Source of the DNA: CAYNVS01 sp964400725
GTDB taxonomy: Bacteria > Myxococcota_A > SURF-8 > CAYNVS01
Direction of reading: 5' to 3'
DNA: 31,489 nt
Assembly (NCBI GenBank): GCA_964400725.1
Contig: CAYNVS010000037.1
Location: 1-31,489 of the forward strand
Under the pieces are notes generated by a model, which was given only the letters and a program-made list of their open reading frames with translations, searched no databases and was not told the origin of the DNA. Positions within the stretch are counted from its first letter, which is position 1. Every line of letters begins with the position of its first letter. A program made the translations under genes and the position numbers. This document shows, one piece after another, positions 22,357 through 30,631 of this stretch.

Positions 22357-23742
22357 ATGACGCAAAGCGCGGACGGCAGGCCTTCTCTGACGCTTACGGT
22401 GGTGGGAATAGGGACGTTTCTTACCGCTCTTGCCGGTTCGAGCGTCTCGCTCGCGCTTCCGTTCATCGCGAAGGAAACGAACTCGTCGATGAACGAAACA
22501 AGCTGGGTCATGTCTTCGTTCATGCTCTCGACTACGGTATTTTTGCTCGCAGCCGGACGCGCCAGCGACATATTCGGTCATAGAATAATTTACCTTGCGG
22601 GCTTCGGGATTTTCGGCGCCGCTTCTCTGGGCTGCGGTTTTGCGCCCGATTACTTCTGGCTTATCGTCATGCGCTCGGCTCAAGGCGTAGGAGGAGCGAT
22701 GATAATGTCTTCCGGCCCGGCGATGCTAACGGGCGCGTTCCCCGATTCTCAGCGCGGAAAAGCGTTGGGAATACTCTCGACTTCGACTTATTTAGGCCTT
22801 TCATTCGGCCCGCCGCTGGGCGGATTGTTCATTCAAACGCTCGGCTGGCGCTGGATATTTTACATAAACGCTCCGATTACCGCCTTAGTCCTCGCGCTCG
22901 GCCTGCTATTCTCCGCGAAACAAACCGTCAAACCCGACGCCCGGTTCGATTATCAAGGGTTCGTTTTTCTTACGCTGGGGCTTCCGCCGCTTCTTATAGC
23001 TCTGGGGCAGACGCGCGTCTGGGGCGTCGCAAGCGCGCAAACGGCCGCTTGGGCGGGCGCGGGAGCCGTCGGGCTCGCCCTGTTCGTACGCTCTCAAATA
23101 AAATCCGATTCGCCTCTTTTAGACGCAGGGCTCTTCCGCTCTCCGGTCTTCTCGTCCGCGGTATTGAGCGCGTTGTGCAATTACGCGGCGCTGTTTATAC
23201 AAGGCGTTTTGGCGCCTTTTTATCTTGTGGACGAAGCGGGACTGGGCGCGGCTCAGGCCGGACTCGTACTGACCGCGCAGCCGGCTATGATGGCCTTATG
23301 CGCTTCGCCTTCGGGTTATCTCTCCGATAAAATCGGCGCGCGATGGCTCGCAGCGGGAGGAATGACTGTTTTAGCGGCCGGACTGGCCTTTCTCTCCTTT
23401 ATAAACTCCCCGGCGGACTGGACGACCGCGGCCCTTTCGCTTGCGATTATCGGCGTTGGAACGGGCGTTTTTATTTCGCCCAACTCAAGCGCGCTCATGG
23501 GCTCCGCTCCTAAAGAACGGCAGGGAACCGCGGGAAGTCTCATGGCCGTTTCGCGCAACCTCGGAATGCTTTTAGGCGTTTCGGCGGCTACCGCAATATT
23601 CAAGTCGCAAGGTTCATCCGGCTCCAAATGGACGCCGACTGAATACTCCTCGTTTAAAACGGCTATGATTGCCGCGGCCTGTCTGGCGCTAATCGGCGCG
23701 GCGGCGGCGGCTCTGCCCAAAACCGGCGCGCGGAAGCCGTAG
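22357..23742 (+). CDS. MFS transporter, DHA2 (EmrB/QacA-like) drug:H+ antiporter family
   Basis: The 461-aa product is a multi-spanning inner-membrane transporter with the signatures of the DHA2 branch: first helix region VVGIGTFLTALAGSSVSLAL, the motif around WVMSSFMLSTTVFLLAAGR and ASDIFGHR (motif A), RSAQGVGGAMIMSSGPAM, and motif C in LGLSFGPPLGGLF. It is somewhat shorter than the usual 14-helix DHA2 members, so 12 to 14 helices are possible. Its GGAGAT ribosome site and 58-base gap from the split-barrel gene place it as the last gene of the glycyl radical cluster. It probably exports the enzyme's product or imports its acid substrate. In known skatole-forming clusters an MFS gene also accompanies the decarboxylase and activase. 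Confidence 0.9.
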   Translation: MTQSADGRPSLTLTVVGIGTFLTALAGSSVSLALPFIAKETNSSMNETSWVMSSFMLSTTVFLLAAGRASDIFGHRIIYLAGFGIFGAASLGCGFAPDYFWLIVMRSAQGVGGAMIMSSGPAMLTGAFPDSQRGKALGILSTSTYLGLSFGPPLGGLFIQTLGWRWIFYINAPITALVLALGLLFSAKQTVKPDARFDYQGFVFLTLGLPPLLIALGQTRVWGVASAQTAAWAGAGAVGLALFVRSQIKSDSPLLDAGLFRSPVFSSAVLSALCNYAALFIQGVLAPFYLVDEAGLGAAQAGLVLTAQPAMMALCASPSGYLSDKIGARWLAAGGMTVLAAGLAFLSFINSPADWTTAALSLAIIGVGTGVFISPNSSALMGSAPKERQGTAGSLMAVSRNLGMLLGVSAATAIFKSQGSSGSKWTPTEYSSFKTAMIAAACLALIGAAAAALPKTGARKP

Positions 23743-23790
23743 CGGCTCATATAAATCTTCTCCCGCATACGACAAATACGCAATAAAGTT

Positions 23791-23815
23791 AAAACGTTGC
23801 CGATTGGCAAGTTTT
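23791..23815 (+). terminator. Weak hairpin after the MFS gene
   Basis: AAAAC-g-TTGCC, loop GATT, GGCAA-GTTTT can fold with one bulged G. The T tract is short (four bases), so termination would be weak. Confidence 0.3.
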
Positions 23816-24145
23816 GAATGCGTTTTTCATTATTAATAATTTAAATACATAGCAATTTGCAGCTAAGTTTCTCAATATGATACAACCATCTAGCCAAACT
23901 AAATATAATCAGTAATATCATTCAATTTCAGATTTTACAATAACGGCAGCCGATCTGCAAATAGCTCGAAGAAAATATTTTGCGTCGTTTATAAATTTTC
24001 CTTATAATTTTTGATTTTAGAACAACATCAATACTTTCTGGAGATTACAAAATTAAATATGACAATATACGTATAAATACTACTTGACATTTTTTTTTAA
24101 TCTGTATTAATGCAACGCCATGAACGGCAATTTTGAGGTTCAAAT
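23816..24145. other. AT-rich intergenic region before the AAA ATPase gene
   Basis: No gene is visible. An 8-base inverted repeat (ATTTGCAG 23855-23862, CTGCAAAT 23955-23962) with a 92-base separation is present, perhaps by chance. The promoter in the last 70 bases is listed separately. Confidence 0.5.
24084..24111 (+). promoter_or_regulatory. Promoter of the zinc-ribbon ATPase gene
   Basis: A perfect -35 TTGACA (24084-24089) is followed after 16 bases by ATTAAT (24106-24111), with an extended -10 TGt directly upstream (24103-24105). The leader to ATG 24146 is about 30 bases long and contains GAGG. Confidence 0.55.
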
Positions 24146-26656
24146 ATGATTAAATGCCCAAAGTGTAATACTTCCAACGTCGATTTCTCTCTTCGCTGCA
24201 CTCGCTGCGACGAGAAACTTTGGGGCGTCTGCTGGTCGTGCAGCTCCATGATACCGCTTCGCTCCAACTACTGCGGCTCGTGCGGGGCAGATCAAAACGT
24301 CAAAGATTTAAAAAGATTCAGGTCGGCCGCTCCGGCGGACGCCGCGGGAATTACGCCGCGTTCGTGGCTTAAGGGAAGAACCGAACTTCTTATGGAAATT
24401 CCGCCGCTGCTTGCGGAAGTAAAAGAAGGACGCGGCAAAGCGGTAATTTTTACCGGACCTAGAGGCTGCGGCAAAACGTCGATAATTTCGCACATTTCAG
24501 GCTTCGGCTATCAAAACAATCTCAATGTTTTTAACGTTCAATGCTCGCAGCTTACGGCGCAGATTGCGCTTTATCCTTTTCTTGACGTAATCAGACAAAT
24601 CGCAGGCTTTTTGGACTACGACGACGCCGAAATCAGAGGAACGAAAATCGGACAGTTGTCCCGATTGGGTCTTTCTGCGGGCGAAATTACGGTAATAGCA
24701 AGCTATTTCGGAATTCGGCCTGCGCCCGAATACCCGAATTGCTACCCTCCCGAAGGAGACGAAAACGCCTTCTTTTATTCTTTCATCAGAATAATCAGCT
24801 CAATTTCTATGCAGCAGCCGGTTATGATTGTAATCGACGACGCTCATTACATCGACGCGCAATCCCGCGCTCTCCTCGATTCCCTTGCCGGCATTGCGAA
24901 TAGAATGCGTTTAATGCTAGTAGTCGGCGCCAGAACGCTGCCGGTAAAAAAATCGCCAGAAGACGACCACATATCCGTAATAAAAGTCGATACGCTCGAC
25001 GAACTCGACCTAACCGCCGCGCTTGAAGAACGGCTTAAACTAAAAACCATTCAAGCCGATTTGGCGAAGGAAATTTACCTCGCCAGCGCGGGCAATCCTG
25101 AGTTTGCCCTGCAATATACTAATTACCTCATAGAGAACCGCATAGCTCTCAAAGAAAGAGGGCTTTTGTGGCCGAACCCCGACAAAGCCGCCGATTTCAG
25201 ACCCGCGTCGTTCGAGGCCGTTTTAAAGCTTAGAATAGACCGCCTGACAAACGACCAAAAAACGCTGCTTCTTGCCGTCGCAATTCTATCGGACGACTGC
25301 GGTTACGAAACGCTTAAAAGCCTTTTCCCGGAGCGAAATCACGCGTTGACTTCCGATCTCGACGCGCTGACGTCGATGGAACTTATAATAAAAAAGGAAT
25401 CCCACAACGGAAGGGTTTATAAAATAAAAGAAAGCGGCGTCGCGCAGTATCTTGAGTCAACGACTCCCGAATTGTTTAGACGGGAATTTCAACCGGCGAT
25501 AGCCAAACTCATGCACGAAAAGGGCGGATTCCCTTCGTGGAGAAGAGATTTCACGGCGGCCTGCCATTACGCTTGGACGCCTCAAACGGCCGCGGGCTCC
25601 CGCGCCCACCTTGAGCGTTTGGCCCGAGTAATGGCAGAAACAAAGCAGTACGCGTTATCCGCCCGTCTTTACCAAGCGGTTTCCCGCGTCGTTCACGCGC
25701 TCGTTAAAAATCCGGCTCTGGACGACGAAGAACGCGGAATTTTTGAGCAAAAATTAGCGCACATTTTACAAGATTTGGGGCTTGTCTTCAAAAAAGGCGG
25801 AGACGCCCAGCAGGCTCAAAAGGCTTTCGAGCTGTCTTATCAAGTAGCCAAAAAAATCAATTTTAAATTGCTAGCGGTCGATTGTTTGGCTGAAATTACA
25901 GACTGCATGAGGCTGCGCGGAAACGTTCTCGAAGCGCGCAAAGCGGCTGCGGTTACGATTGAGGCGGCAAAAGAAGCCGAAGACGACGTCGTTTTGTCCA
26001 GGGCGCAGTACATTTTAGGGCAGTTGTTCGAGTCGCAAAACCTTGAAGACAAGGCTTACGACGCGTATATGGAGTCGCTTGAAACCGCGAGAAGAGTGAA
26101 ATCCCGCATCGGAGCGGAGGATTCTTACGGGCAAAAGGCTCTTATAGCGCTCGCTTCAATAGCTCTTAAAAACGGTCCGAGCGCGGTGAAACAGGTTTCG
26201 TATTTACTAATTGAAGCGGTGGATAGAACTTTTTACTGCCGCGATATTTATTCGCTTCAAATTTTATTAGACAGATTTGGCCGGTATTTTTTAGCCAAAA
26301 AAGACGTAAATTCGGCGGTTCAATATACCGACATAGCTTTGAAAGTGGCGAGGGCGAGGCTCGATTACCGCGAAATGGCGAGACTTTCCTACTCTATCGG
26401 TTATTACTACACGCTTTTGGGCGATAAAGAAAAAGCCGAGATATACCTCGTTGAAAGTCTCTCGATAGCGATGCAGTGCAACTGGCCTAAGGACGTCGAA
26501 CTGTCCAACAGAGCGTTGGACGGCCTGCGAAAAAAAGTCTTCCCAGATGTTCGCCTTCCCGCGGCTTCCATAGCGATTTACGCCACGAACGTCGCCTGCG
26601 CGTTCATTCTGCTCAATTCATGGATGGACGAATTAAGCGCTCTAGTAAAGAATTGA
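24146..26656 (+). CDS. Zinc-ribbon / AAA-type ATPase / TPR-like protein (STAND-like signalling NTPase)
   Basis: The 836-aa product has three regions. Residues 1-50 hold two zinc ribbons (C4-C7-C18-C21 and C29-C32-C43-C46). Residues about 76-400 form a P-loop ATPase with Walker A GPRGCGKTS (104-112) and Walker B VMIVIDDAHYID (about 226-237), of the AAA_16-like kind found in transcriptional regulators and adenylate cyclases; LDELDLTAALEERLKL and ASAGNPEFALQY are typical later elements. Residues about 480-810 are helical TPR-like repeats (for example AYDAYMESLETARRV and AVQYTDIALKVARARLDY). A hydrophobic stretch near the C-terminus (AIYATNVACAFILLN) may be buried or membrane-associated. No cyclase, DNA-binding or protease domain is present, so the output is unknown. 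It has its own promoter. Confidence 0.85.
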   Translation: MIKCPKCNTSNVDFSLRCTRCDEKLWGVCWSCSSMIPLRSNYCGSCGADQNVKDLKRFRSAAPADAAGITPRSWLKGRTELLMEIPPLLAEVKEGRGKAVIFTGPRGCGKTSIISHISGFGYQNNLNVFNVQCSQLTAQIALYPFLDVIRQIAGFLDYDDAEIRGTKIGQLSRLGLSAGEITVIASYFGIRPAPEYPNCYPPEGDENAFFYSFIRIISSISMQQPVMIVIDDAHYIDAQSRALLDSLAGIANRMRLMLVVGARTLPVKKSPEDDHISVIKVDTLDELDLTAALEERLKLKTIQADLAKEIYLASAGNPEFALQYTNYLIENRIALKERGLLWPNPDKAADFRPASFEAVLKLRIDRLTNDQKTLLLAVAILSDDCGYETLKSLFPERNHALTSDLDALTSMELIIKKESHNGRVYKIKESGVAQYLESTTPELFRREFQPAIAKLMHEKGGFPSWRRDFTAACHYAWTPQTAAGSRAHLERLARVMAETKQYALSARLYQAVSRVVHALVKNPALDDEERGIFEQKLAHILQDLGLVFKKGGDAQQAQKAFELSYQVAKKINFKLLAVDCLAEITDCMRLRGNVLEARKAAAVTIEAAKEAEDDVVLSRAQYILGQLFESQNLEDKAYDAYMESLETARRVKSRIGAEDSYGQKALIALASIALKNGPSAVKQVSYLLIEAVDRTFYCRDIYSLQILLDRFGRYFLAKKDVNSAVQYTDIALKVARARLDYREMARLSYSIGYYYTLLGDKEKAEIYLVESLSIAMQCNWPKDVELSNRALDGLRKKVFPDVRLPAASIAIYATNVACAFILLNSWMDELSALVKN

Positions 26657-26704
26657 AGCGAAATTTCTATTGATTTCCCGCGTTAAATAGGGCAAATTGG
26701 CGGA

Positions 26705-27367
26705 ATGTCTAAAAGCAAACGCGCGGCTGCGTTCTTCGATTTCGACAATACTCTCCTTAACGCCGATTCCGCTGAAATCGGCATTAAATACCTTTACAAG
26801 CGCAAAATGCTTTCGCTTGCGTTCGCGCTTAAAATATGGGGCGCAAGCAAGTTTTACAAACTCGATTTATTATCGCCCGAACGAATGGCGCTTATGTGCA
26901 TGAAGTTTTACGAAGGACGCGACATAGCTCTTTTCGAGAGCGAGTCGGAAGCGTATTACCACGAAACGCTTAAGCCGAAGCTAAACCAAAGAATGTTAAA
27001 AGCGGTAGAGGAACGCCGCGACGCCGGCGACGTATTGGTTATACTGTCTGCCTCGGTGCGTTACATGCTTGAACCCGCGCGCAAGCACTTAGGTTTCGAC
27101 CGCCTTTTATGCACGGACTTAGAAAAAGGAAACGACGGCTTGTTGACCGGAAGACCCGCCGACGTCGTTTTACTGGGAAAGCACAAAGCCGCTTACGCCC
27201 GCAGATTCGCCGAAATTGAAGGGATAGACCTGTCGAAGTCGCACGCCTACAGCGATCGCCACTCCGACATTCCGATGCTCGAAATGGTAGGCAACCCCGC
27301 CGCTGTAAACCCGACTAAGCGGCTGCTTAAATACGCAAAAAAGCGCGGCTGGCCGATTATTAAATAA
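26705..27367 (+). CDS. HAD-superfamily phosphatase, subfamily IB
   Basis: The 220-aa product is a haloacid-dehalogenase-type phosphohydrolase. Motif I is FFDFDNTL (nucleophile D12, acid D14), motif II the serine in VILSAS, motif III the lysine in LLGKHKAAYA, and motif IV YSDRHSDIPML. The helical cap between motifs I and II (residues about 20-95) and the SerB-like order place it in the IB group, near the family annotated as HAD-IB hydrolase (TIGR01490-like), whose substrates are phosphoserine or phospholipid-type monoesters in studied relatives. The substrate here is unknown. It follows the ATPase gene by 48 bases, with no terminator between. Its stop codon is 20 bases from the end of the convergent VWA gene. 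Confidence 0.9.
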   Translation: MSKSKRAAAFFDFDNTLLNADSAEIGIKYLYKRKMLSLAFALKIWGASKFYKLDLLSPERMALMCMKFYEGRDIALFESESEAYYHETLKPKLNQRMLKAVEERRDAGDVLVILSASVRYMLEPARKHLGFDRLLCTDLEKGNDGLLTGRPADVVLLGKHKAAYARRFAEIEGIDLSKSHAYSDRHSDIPMLEMVGNPAAVNPTKRLLKYAKKRGWPIIK

Positions 27368-27387
27368 CTTGACGCAAGACTGTTTAT

Positions 27388-29694
27388 TTACGGCAGTTTC
27401 TTCCGCTTGCGGATCCACCACTCAAGCGTAAACAGCGCGCCGGCGATAAGAATAATATAGGCGTTGTCCCATAACGGCCTGTCCTCGCGGTTGGCTATCT
27501 GGCGGGCTTTTGCCTCGACAAATGGCATCGAGCTAAGTTTTACTTTATTAGACATGCCGTACGCTTTTCCGCCGGTTTCTCCCGCGAGTCTGTTCATCAG
27601 CGGCTTGTCAACTTCCACCTTGCTCATCTCCTTGCCGCCTTCGTCGATTAACATCAACGCGTGAGATTCCTCCGGCCTGCCGCCGGACATTTCGGCGGCG
27701 GCCTTTACCGTAAGCGCGCCTTCCTTTGACGGCGCGTCGAACGAAACCGAAGCAAGCCCCTCGCCGTCGGCTACGACCGTTTTGGTTGTAGGCGTTCCAT
27801 CGTCAGTAATCCACGAAACGTTTATCTGCTTTCCCGCCGCGGGCAAAAAGTTTTCGTCCAGCGCGCGAATTGACAACGTTATGGTTTCGCCCGGCTTGTA
27901 AACGTCTTTGGCCGCCGTAATTTGCAGAAGCTCCATGTCGGGGTCTTTAATCAGCCAGCGTATCGCGTTCGACCAAAATTGATTGTAATACGCCGAGCCT
28001 TCGCCGCGTTTGGCCATCTCGAAGTTCCACAGCCACAGCGAGTCCGCCGAAACCGCCATCGAGCGTCCCTCTCCGACTCGTCTTATCGCGACGACGACCG
28101 CCGGTTTGTTGTAATACGAAAGCGTCGGATGAACCGCCAGCGCGACCGCGTCGTCGTACGGCAAAAGAGGATAATTCAAGCCGAGCAGTTTCGGCAGCTG
28201 AGAATAGGCCGAAACGTTTTTTTCCTTGTCGCGCTCAAGCGCGGTAATCGGGTGTTTCTCTCCTTCGGCGGTCAGTTTGACCAAGAAAGGCTCCTCGTCG
28301 AACCCTTTGCCTTCCGCGATTATTTTTACGGGCAGAATTTCCTCGATTTCGGTATGCGCGTAACCGCCGGGGCCGAACGAATTGTCGCCGCCTATCATTG
28401 CGAAAGCTCCGCCGTTCTTAACAAAGTCGGCGATGTTCTTAAGGTAATAGGCCATCTGGTAGCCGCGGTAGGTAAAGTTTTGAAAAATCACGAGATCGAA
28501 CGTATGAAGCTGCGAGTTGAAGAGCTCGTCCGTAGGGAACGGTATAAGGCTCAGCTCGTCGTCCTGCACCCAGAACATATCCTCGTTCGTGCGCAATATA
28601 AAGAAAGATATGAGATCGACGTTGGGATTTTTTTTAAGATACTGACGCAGAAAACGCTCGTCCCAGTCCGGGCGGCCGCTGACTTGCAGCACGCGGACTT
28701 TGTCGCGAATTACTTTCAACATGAAGACGCGTTTGTTGTTGGAAACAATCTTTTCTCCCTGCAATATGGGAACGCCGACCTCGTATAGGGCGCGGCCGAC
28801 TTCAGTCGGCTTGAACGCCAGAGTAACCGTTTGCTTCCCCCCGCTTTTAACGTTGATTTCCGTTGAAATCAAAGGTCGGTCGTTCTTTTTTAGAACGACC
28901 GGCACGTTTTGAGTCGGAAAACCGGTCAACCGCAGCTCTACTTCAATGGTTATAGTGTTGTGAACAAAAGCAAAATCGTCGTAGCGCAACGAAGAAATGG
29001 CAAGATCGGGGAATTCGCTTTCGGCGTCCGGATAAACCGCGAATATAGGCGTGTTGCAGCCGGTAGGCGCGACGCATTCGTTCGCTTTTTTCTTTTCGAC
29101 GTCCGGGAACCCCATGTTGTCGGCGCCGTCGGAAAGCAATATAATTCCCGATAATTCTTCGTCCGAAAAGCGAGAGGCGAGCTCGGAGAGCGAAACGTAG
29201 ATTCCGGTCTGCGGCCCTTTGGGTTCGGCCTCGTTTAGAATTTCGTCCAAGCTAGACCGCTTTAACCCGTTTGAAAAAAACATGAAATCGACGAAATATT
29301 TCTGCGAAAGTTCCGCAAACTGCTCCTTGCGTTCCCTCACCCATTCCTTGGCGAGCGCAAAACGGGAGTTGGAGTCGCCGCTGTTGACGCTCATCGACCG
29401 CGAATCGTCCACGAGAACTTCAATGTGCGTCTTGCGCCATACAACTTTGCGCAGCTCAATCGCCGGTTGCAGCAGAACGAATAAAATAACCGCGAGGCCG
29501 AAAAGCCTCAGCGCAAACAGCGCCGCTTTTAGGCGAAACGCCTTGACGCGCTCCAAATTCAGCCAAGCCCAAACTATTACGACTACGACGGCCGCGGCAA
29601 GCGCGTAAAGCCAAAAGCCCGAAGGCGCGTTTCGCAAAACGAGTTCGTAGTCGTTGTAATCCCCTTTGCCGGCTAGTGCCGATAAAATGCTCAT
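27388..29694 (-). CDS. VWA-domain membrane protein with glutamine-amidotransferase-like region
   Basis: The 768-aa product has two N-terminal membrane helices (about 27-45 and 57-77), then a VWA domain with the MIDAS pattern D96-x-S98-x-S100 (VLVDDSRSMS) and the later IILLSDGADNMG. An Ig-like stretch follows (about 240-330), then a GATase1-like domain (about 335-590) recognised by VRVLQVSGRPDWDERFLRQYL, NGGAFAMIGGDNSFGPGGY and RSMAVSADSLWLWNF, then a beta-sandwich (about 610-690, YKPGETITLSIRALDENFLP). A final membrane helix (AYIILIAGALFTLEWWI) ends in a basic tail. Most of the protein would lie outside the cytoplasm. Such proteins belong to BatA-like envelope loci, usually with MoxR and DUF58 genes, none of which is seen here. 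It follows the DUF4159 gene by 12 bases. Confidence 0.88.
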   Translation of the reverse strand: MSILSALAGKGDYNDYELVLRNAPSGFWLYALAAAVVVVIVWAWLNLERVKAFRLKAALFALRLFGLAVILFVLLQPAIELRKVVWRKTHIEVLVDDSRSMSVNSGDSNSRFALAKEWVRERKEQFAELSQKYFVDFMFFSNGLKRSSLDEILNEAEPKGPQTGIYVSLSELASRFSDEELSGIILLSDGADNMGFPDVEKKKANECVAPTGCNTPIFAVYPDAESEFPDLAISSLRYDDFAFVHNTITIEVELRLTGFPTQNVPVVLKKNDRPLISTEINVKSGGKQTVTLAFKPTEVGRALYEVGVPILQGEKIVSNNKRVFMLKVIRDKVRVLQVSGRPDWDERFLRQYLKKNPNVDLISFFILRTNEDMFWVQDDELSLIPFPTDELFNSQLHTFDLVIFQNFTYRGYQMAYYLKNIADFVKNGGAFAMIGGDNSFGPGGYAHTEIEEILPVKIIAEGKGFDEEPFLVKLTAEGEKHPITALERDKEKNVSAYSQLPKLLGLNYPLLPYDDAVALAVHPTLSYYNKPAVVVAIRRVGEGRSMAVSADSLWLWNFEMAKRGEGSAYYNQFWSNAIRWLIKDPDMELLQITAAKDVYKPGETITLSIRALDENFLPAAGKQINVSWITDDGTPTTKTVVADGEGLASVSFDAPSKEGALTVKAAAEMSGGRPEESHALMLIDEGGKEMSKVEVDKPLMNRLAGETGGKAYGMSNKVKLSSMPFVEAKARQIANREDRPLWDNAYIILIAGALFTLEWWIRKRKKLP

Positions 29695-29706
29695 AGCGCC
29701 GCCCCG

Positions 29707-30477
29707 TTACCGTCTGCGCTTTAAAATGAAGGGAATGTGAACCTGATCCGACTTATAATTTACGCAAAGAGCGTACATTATAATATTCACGCCGTAACGC
29801 ATCGACATTTCGCGCTGCGTTTCGCCGCCGGGAGTTACGTCGAATTTGTAGTTGCCGAAGGCGTCGGTTAAAAAGGCTCCCGTAATATCGTTTTGACTGT
29901 AAATAACCGGCGAGCGGTCGTCGGCGTCTAATCCTTCTAAGTAAGGCTTGTTTATTAGCCGCCCCGCCTGTTCTTTCAATAAAAAGAAAGATTTGTAAAC
30001 CGTGTGTTCCGGTTCGAGCTTCTTCAGCGGTTTGCCGGGAAACGCCGCCGCAAGCTCGCGGCGTATAGATTTGTCGAATCCGTCCCCTTTGCTGGAATCG
30101 CTGTCGATGAAAAGAAAGCCTCCGGCGTTCAGGTATCTAGCCAGACGCAGCCGCCATTCCTCTTTCCATTCGGGAAAGGCGTTTTCGCCGTACATGAAAA
30201 GAAAGGGGGAGTCGAAGATTTCGTCGCTTTCTATGGAGATTTTGCGATGGACGAGCTTGGCCTCGACGCTTGTGCGGCGCATAAGCTCGAATGAAAGTTT
30301 TTTAAGGGAGTCGGCGCGCTCGTCCGATTGCGAGCCGGGAAATTCGAGAATGATAAACTCCGCCTTGCCGGACGCGCCGAAGCCTGAAGCGTCGGGCGCG
30401 AAGGCAAGCGCCGCGGCGAGCGCGAACAACGCGGCGCCCGCCGAATTTATCAATAACGCTTTTTTGAAAACGGTCAT
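29707..30477 (-). CDS. DUF4159 domain protein, exported
   Basis: The 256-aa product has an N-terminal signal peptide (LINSAGAALFALAAALAFA) and one DUF4159 domain, recognised by FSFELMRRTSVEA-type strands (KKLSFELMRRTSVEAKLVHR), PFLFMYGENAFPEW, RLARYLNAGGFLFIDSDSS and the later YGVNIIMYALC. The fold is GATase-like; the biochemical role is not established. It is the promoter-proximal gene of a two-gene minus-strand unit with the VWA/GATase-like membrane protein, a pairing common in delta-proteobacterial-type and planctomycete-type genomes. The start is supported by an AAAGG about seven bases upstream of the ATG. Its upstream region is shared with the divergent lipoprotein gene. Confidence 0.85.
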   Translation of the reverse strand: MTVFKKALLINSAGAALFALAAALAFAPDASGFGASGKAEFIILEFPGSQSDERADSLKKLSFELMRRTSVEAKLVHRKISIESDEIFDSPFLFMYGENAFPEWKEEWRLRLARYLNAGGFLFIDSDSSKGDGFDKSIRRELAAAFPGKPLKKLEPEHTVYKSFFLLKEQAGRLINKPYLEGLDADDRSPVIYSQNDITGAFLTDAFGNYKFDVTPGGETQREMSMRYGVNIIMYALCVNYKSDQVHIPFILKRRR

Positions 30478-30544
30478 ATTTAAAGCCTTTCAAAGCCGAG
30501 TTTAATAACATAAATCCTTAATTCCTACAATATTAAATTCTAAA

Positions 30545-30572
30545 TTGACTTATGCCTCCGGTTTGACATAAT
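30545..30572 (+). promoter_or_regulatory. Promoter of the divergent lipoprotein gene
   Basis: TTGACT (30545-30550) and CATAAT (30567-30572) are separated by 16 bases, each one base from consensus. A second TTGACA (30563-30568) lacks a good -10. The shared spacer of about 150 bases must also hold the promoter of the minus-strand DUF4159 unit. Confidence 0.5.
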
Positions 30573-30631
30573 TTTACAATAACGATGTTTCAACGGTAGG
30601 CGTAAAAGCGATTTAACGGAGGGTACCGCTC

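Noticed and set aside
27922..28788. Long plus-strand ORF (288 codons) inside the VWA gene
   Set aside because: It is antisense to a gene with clear domains, is rich in Arg, Val and Phe, and has no ribosome site. It is a mirror of the codon bias.
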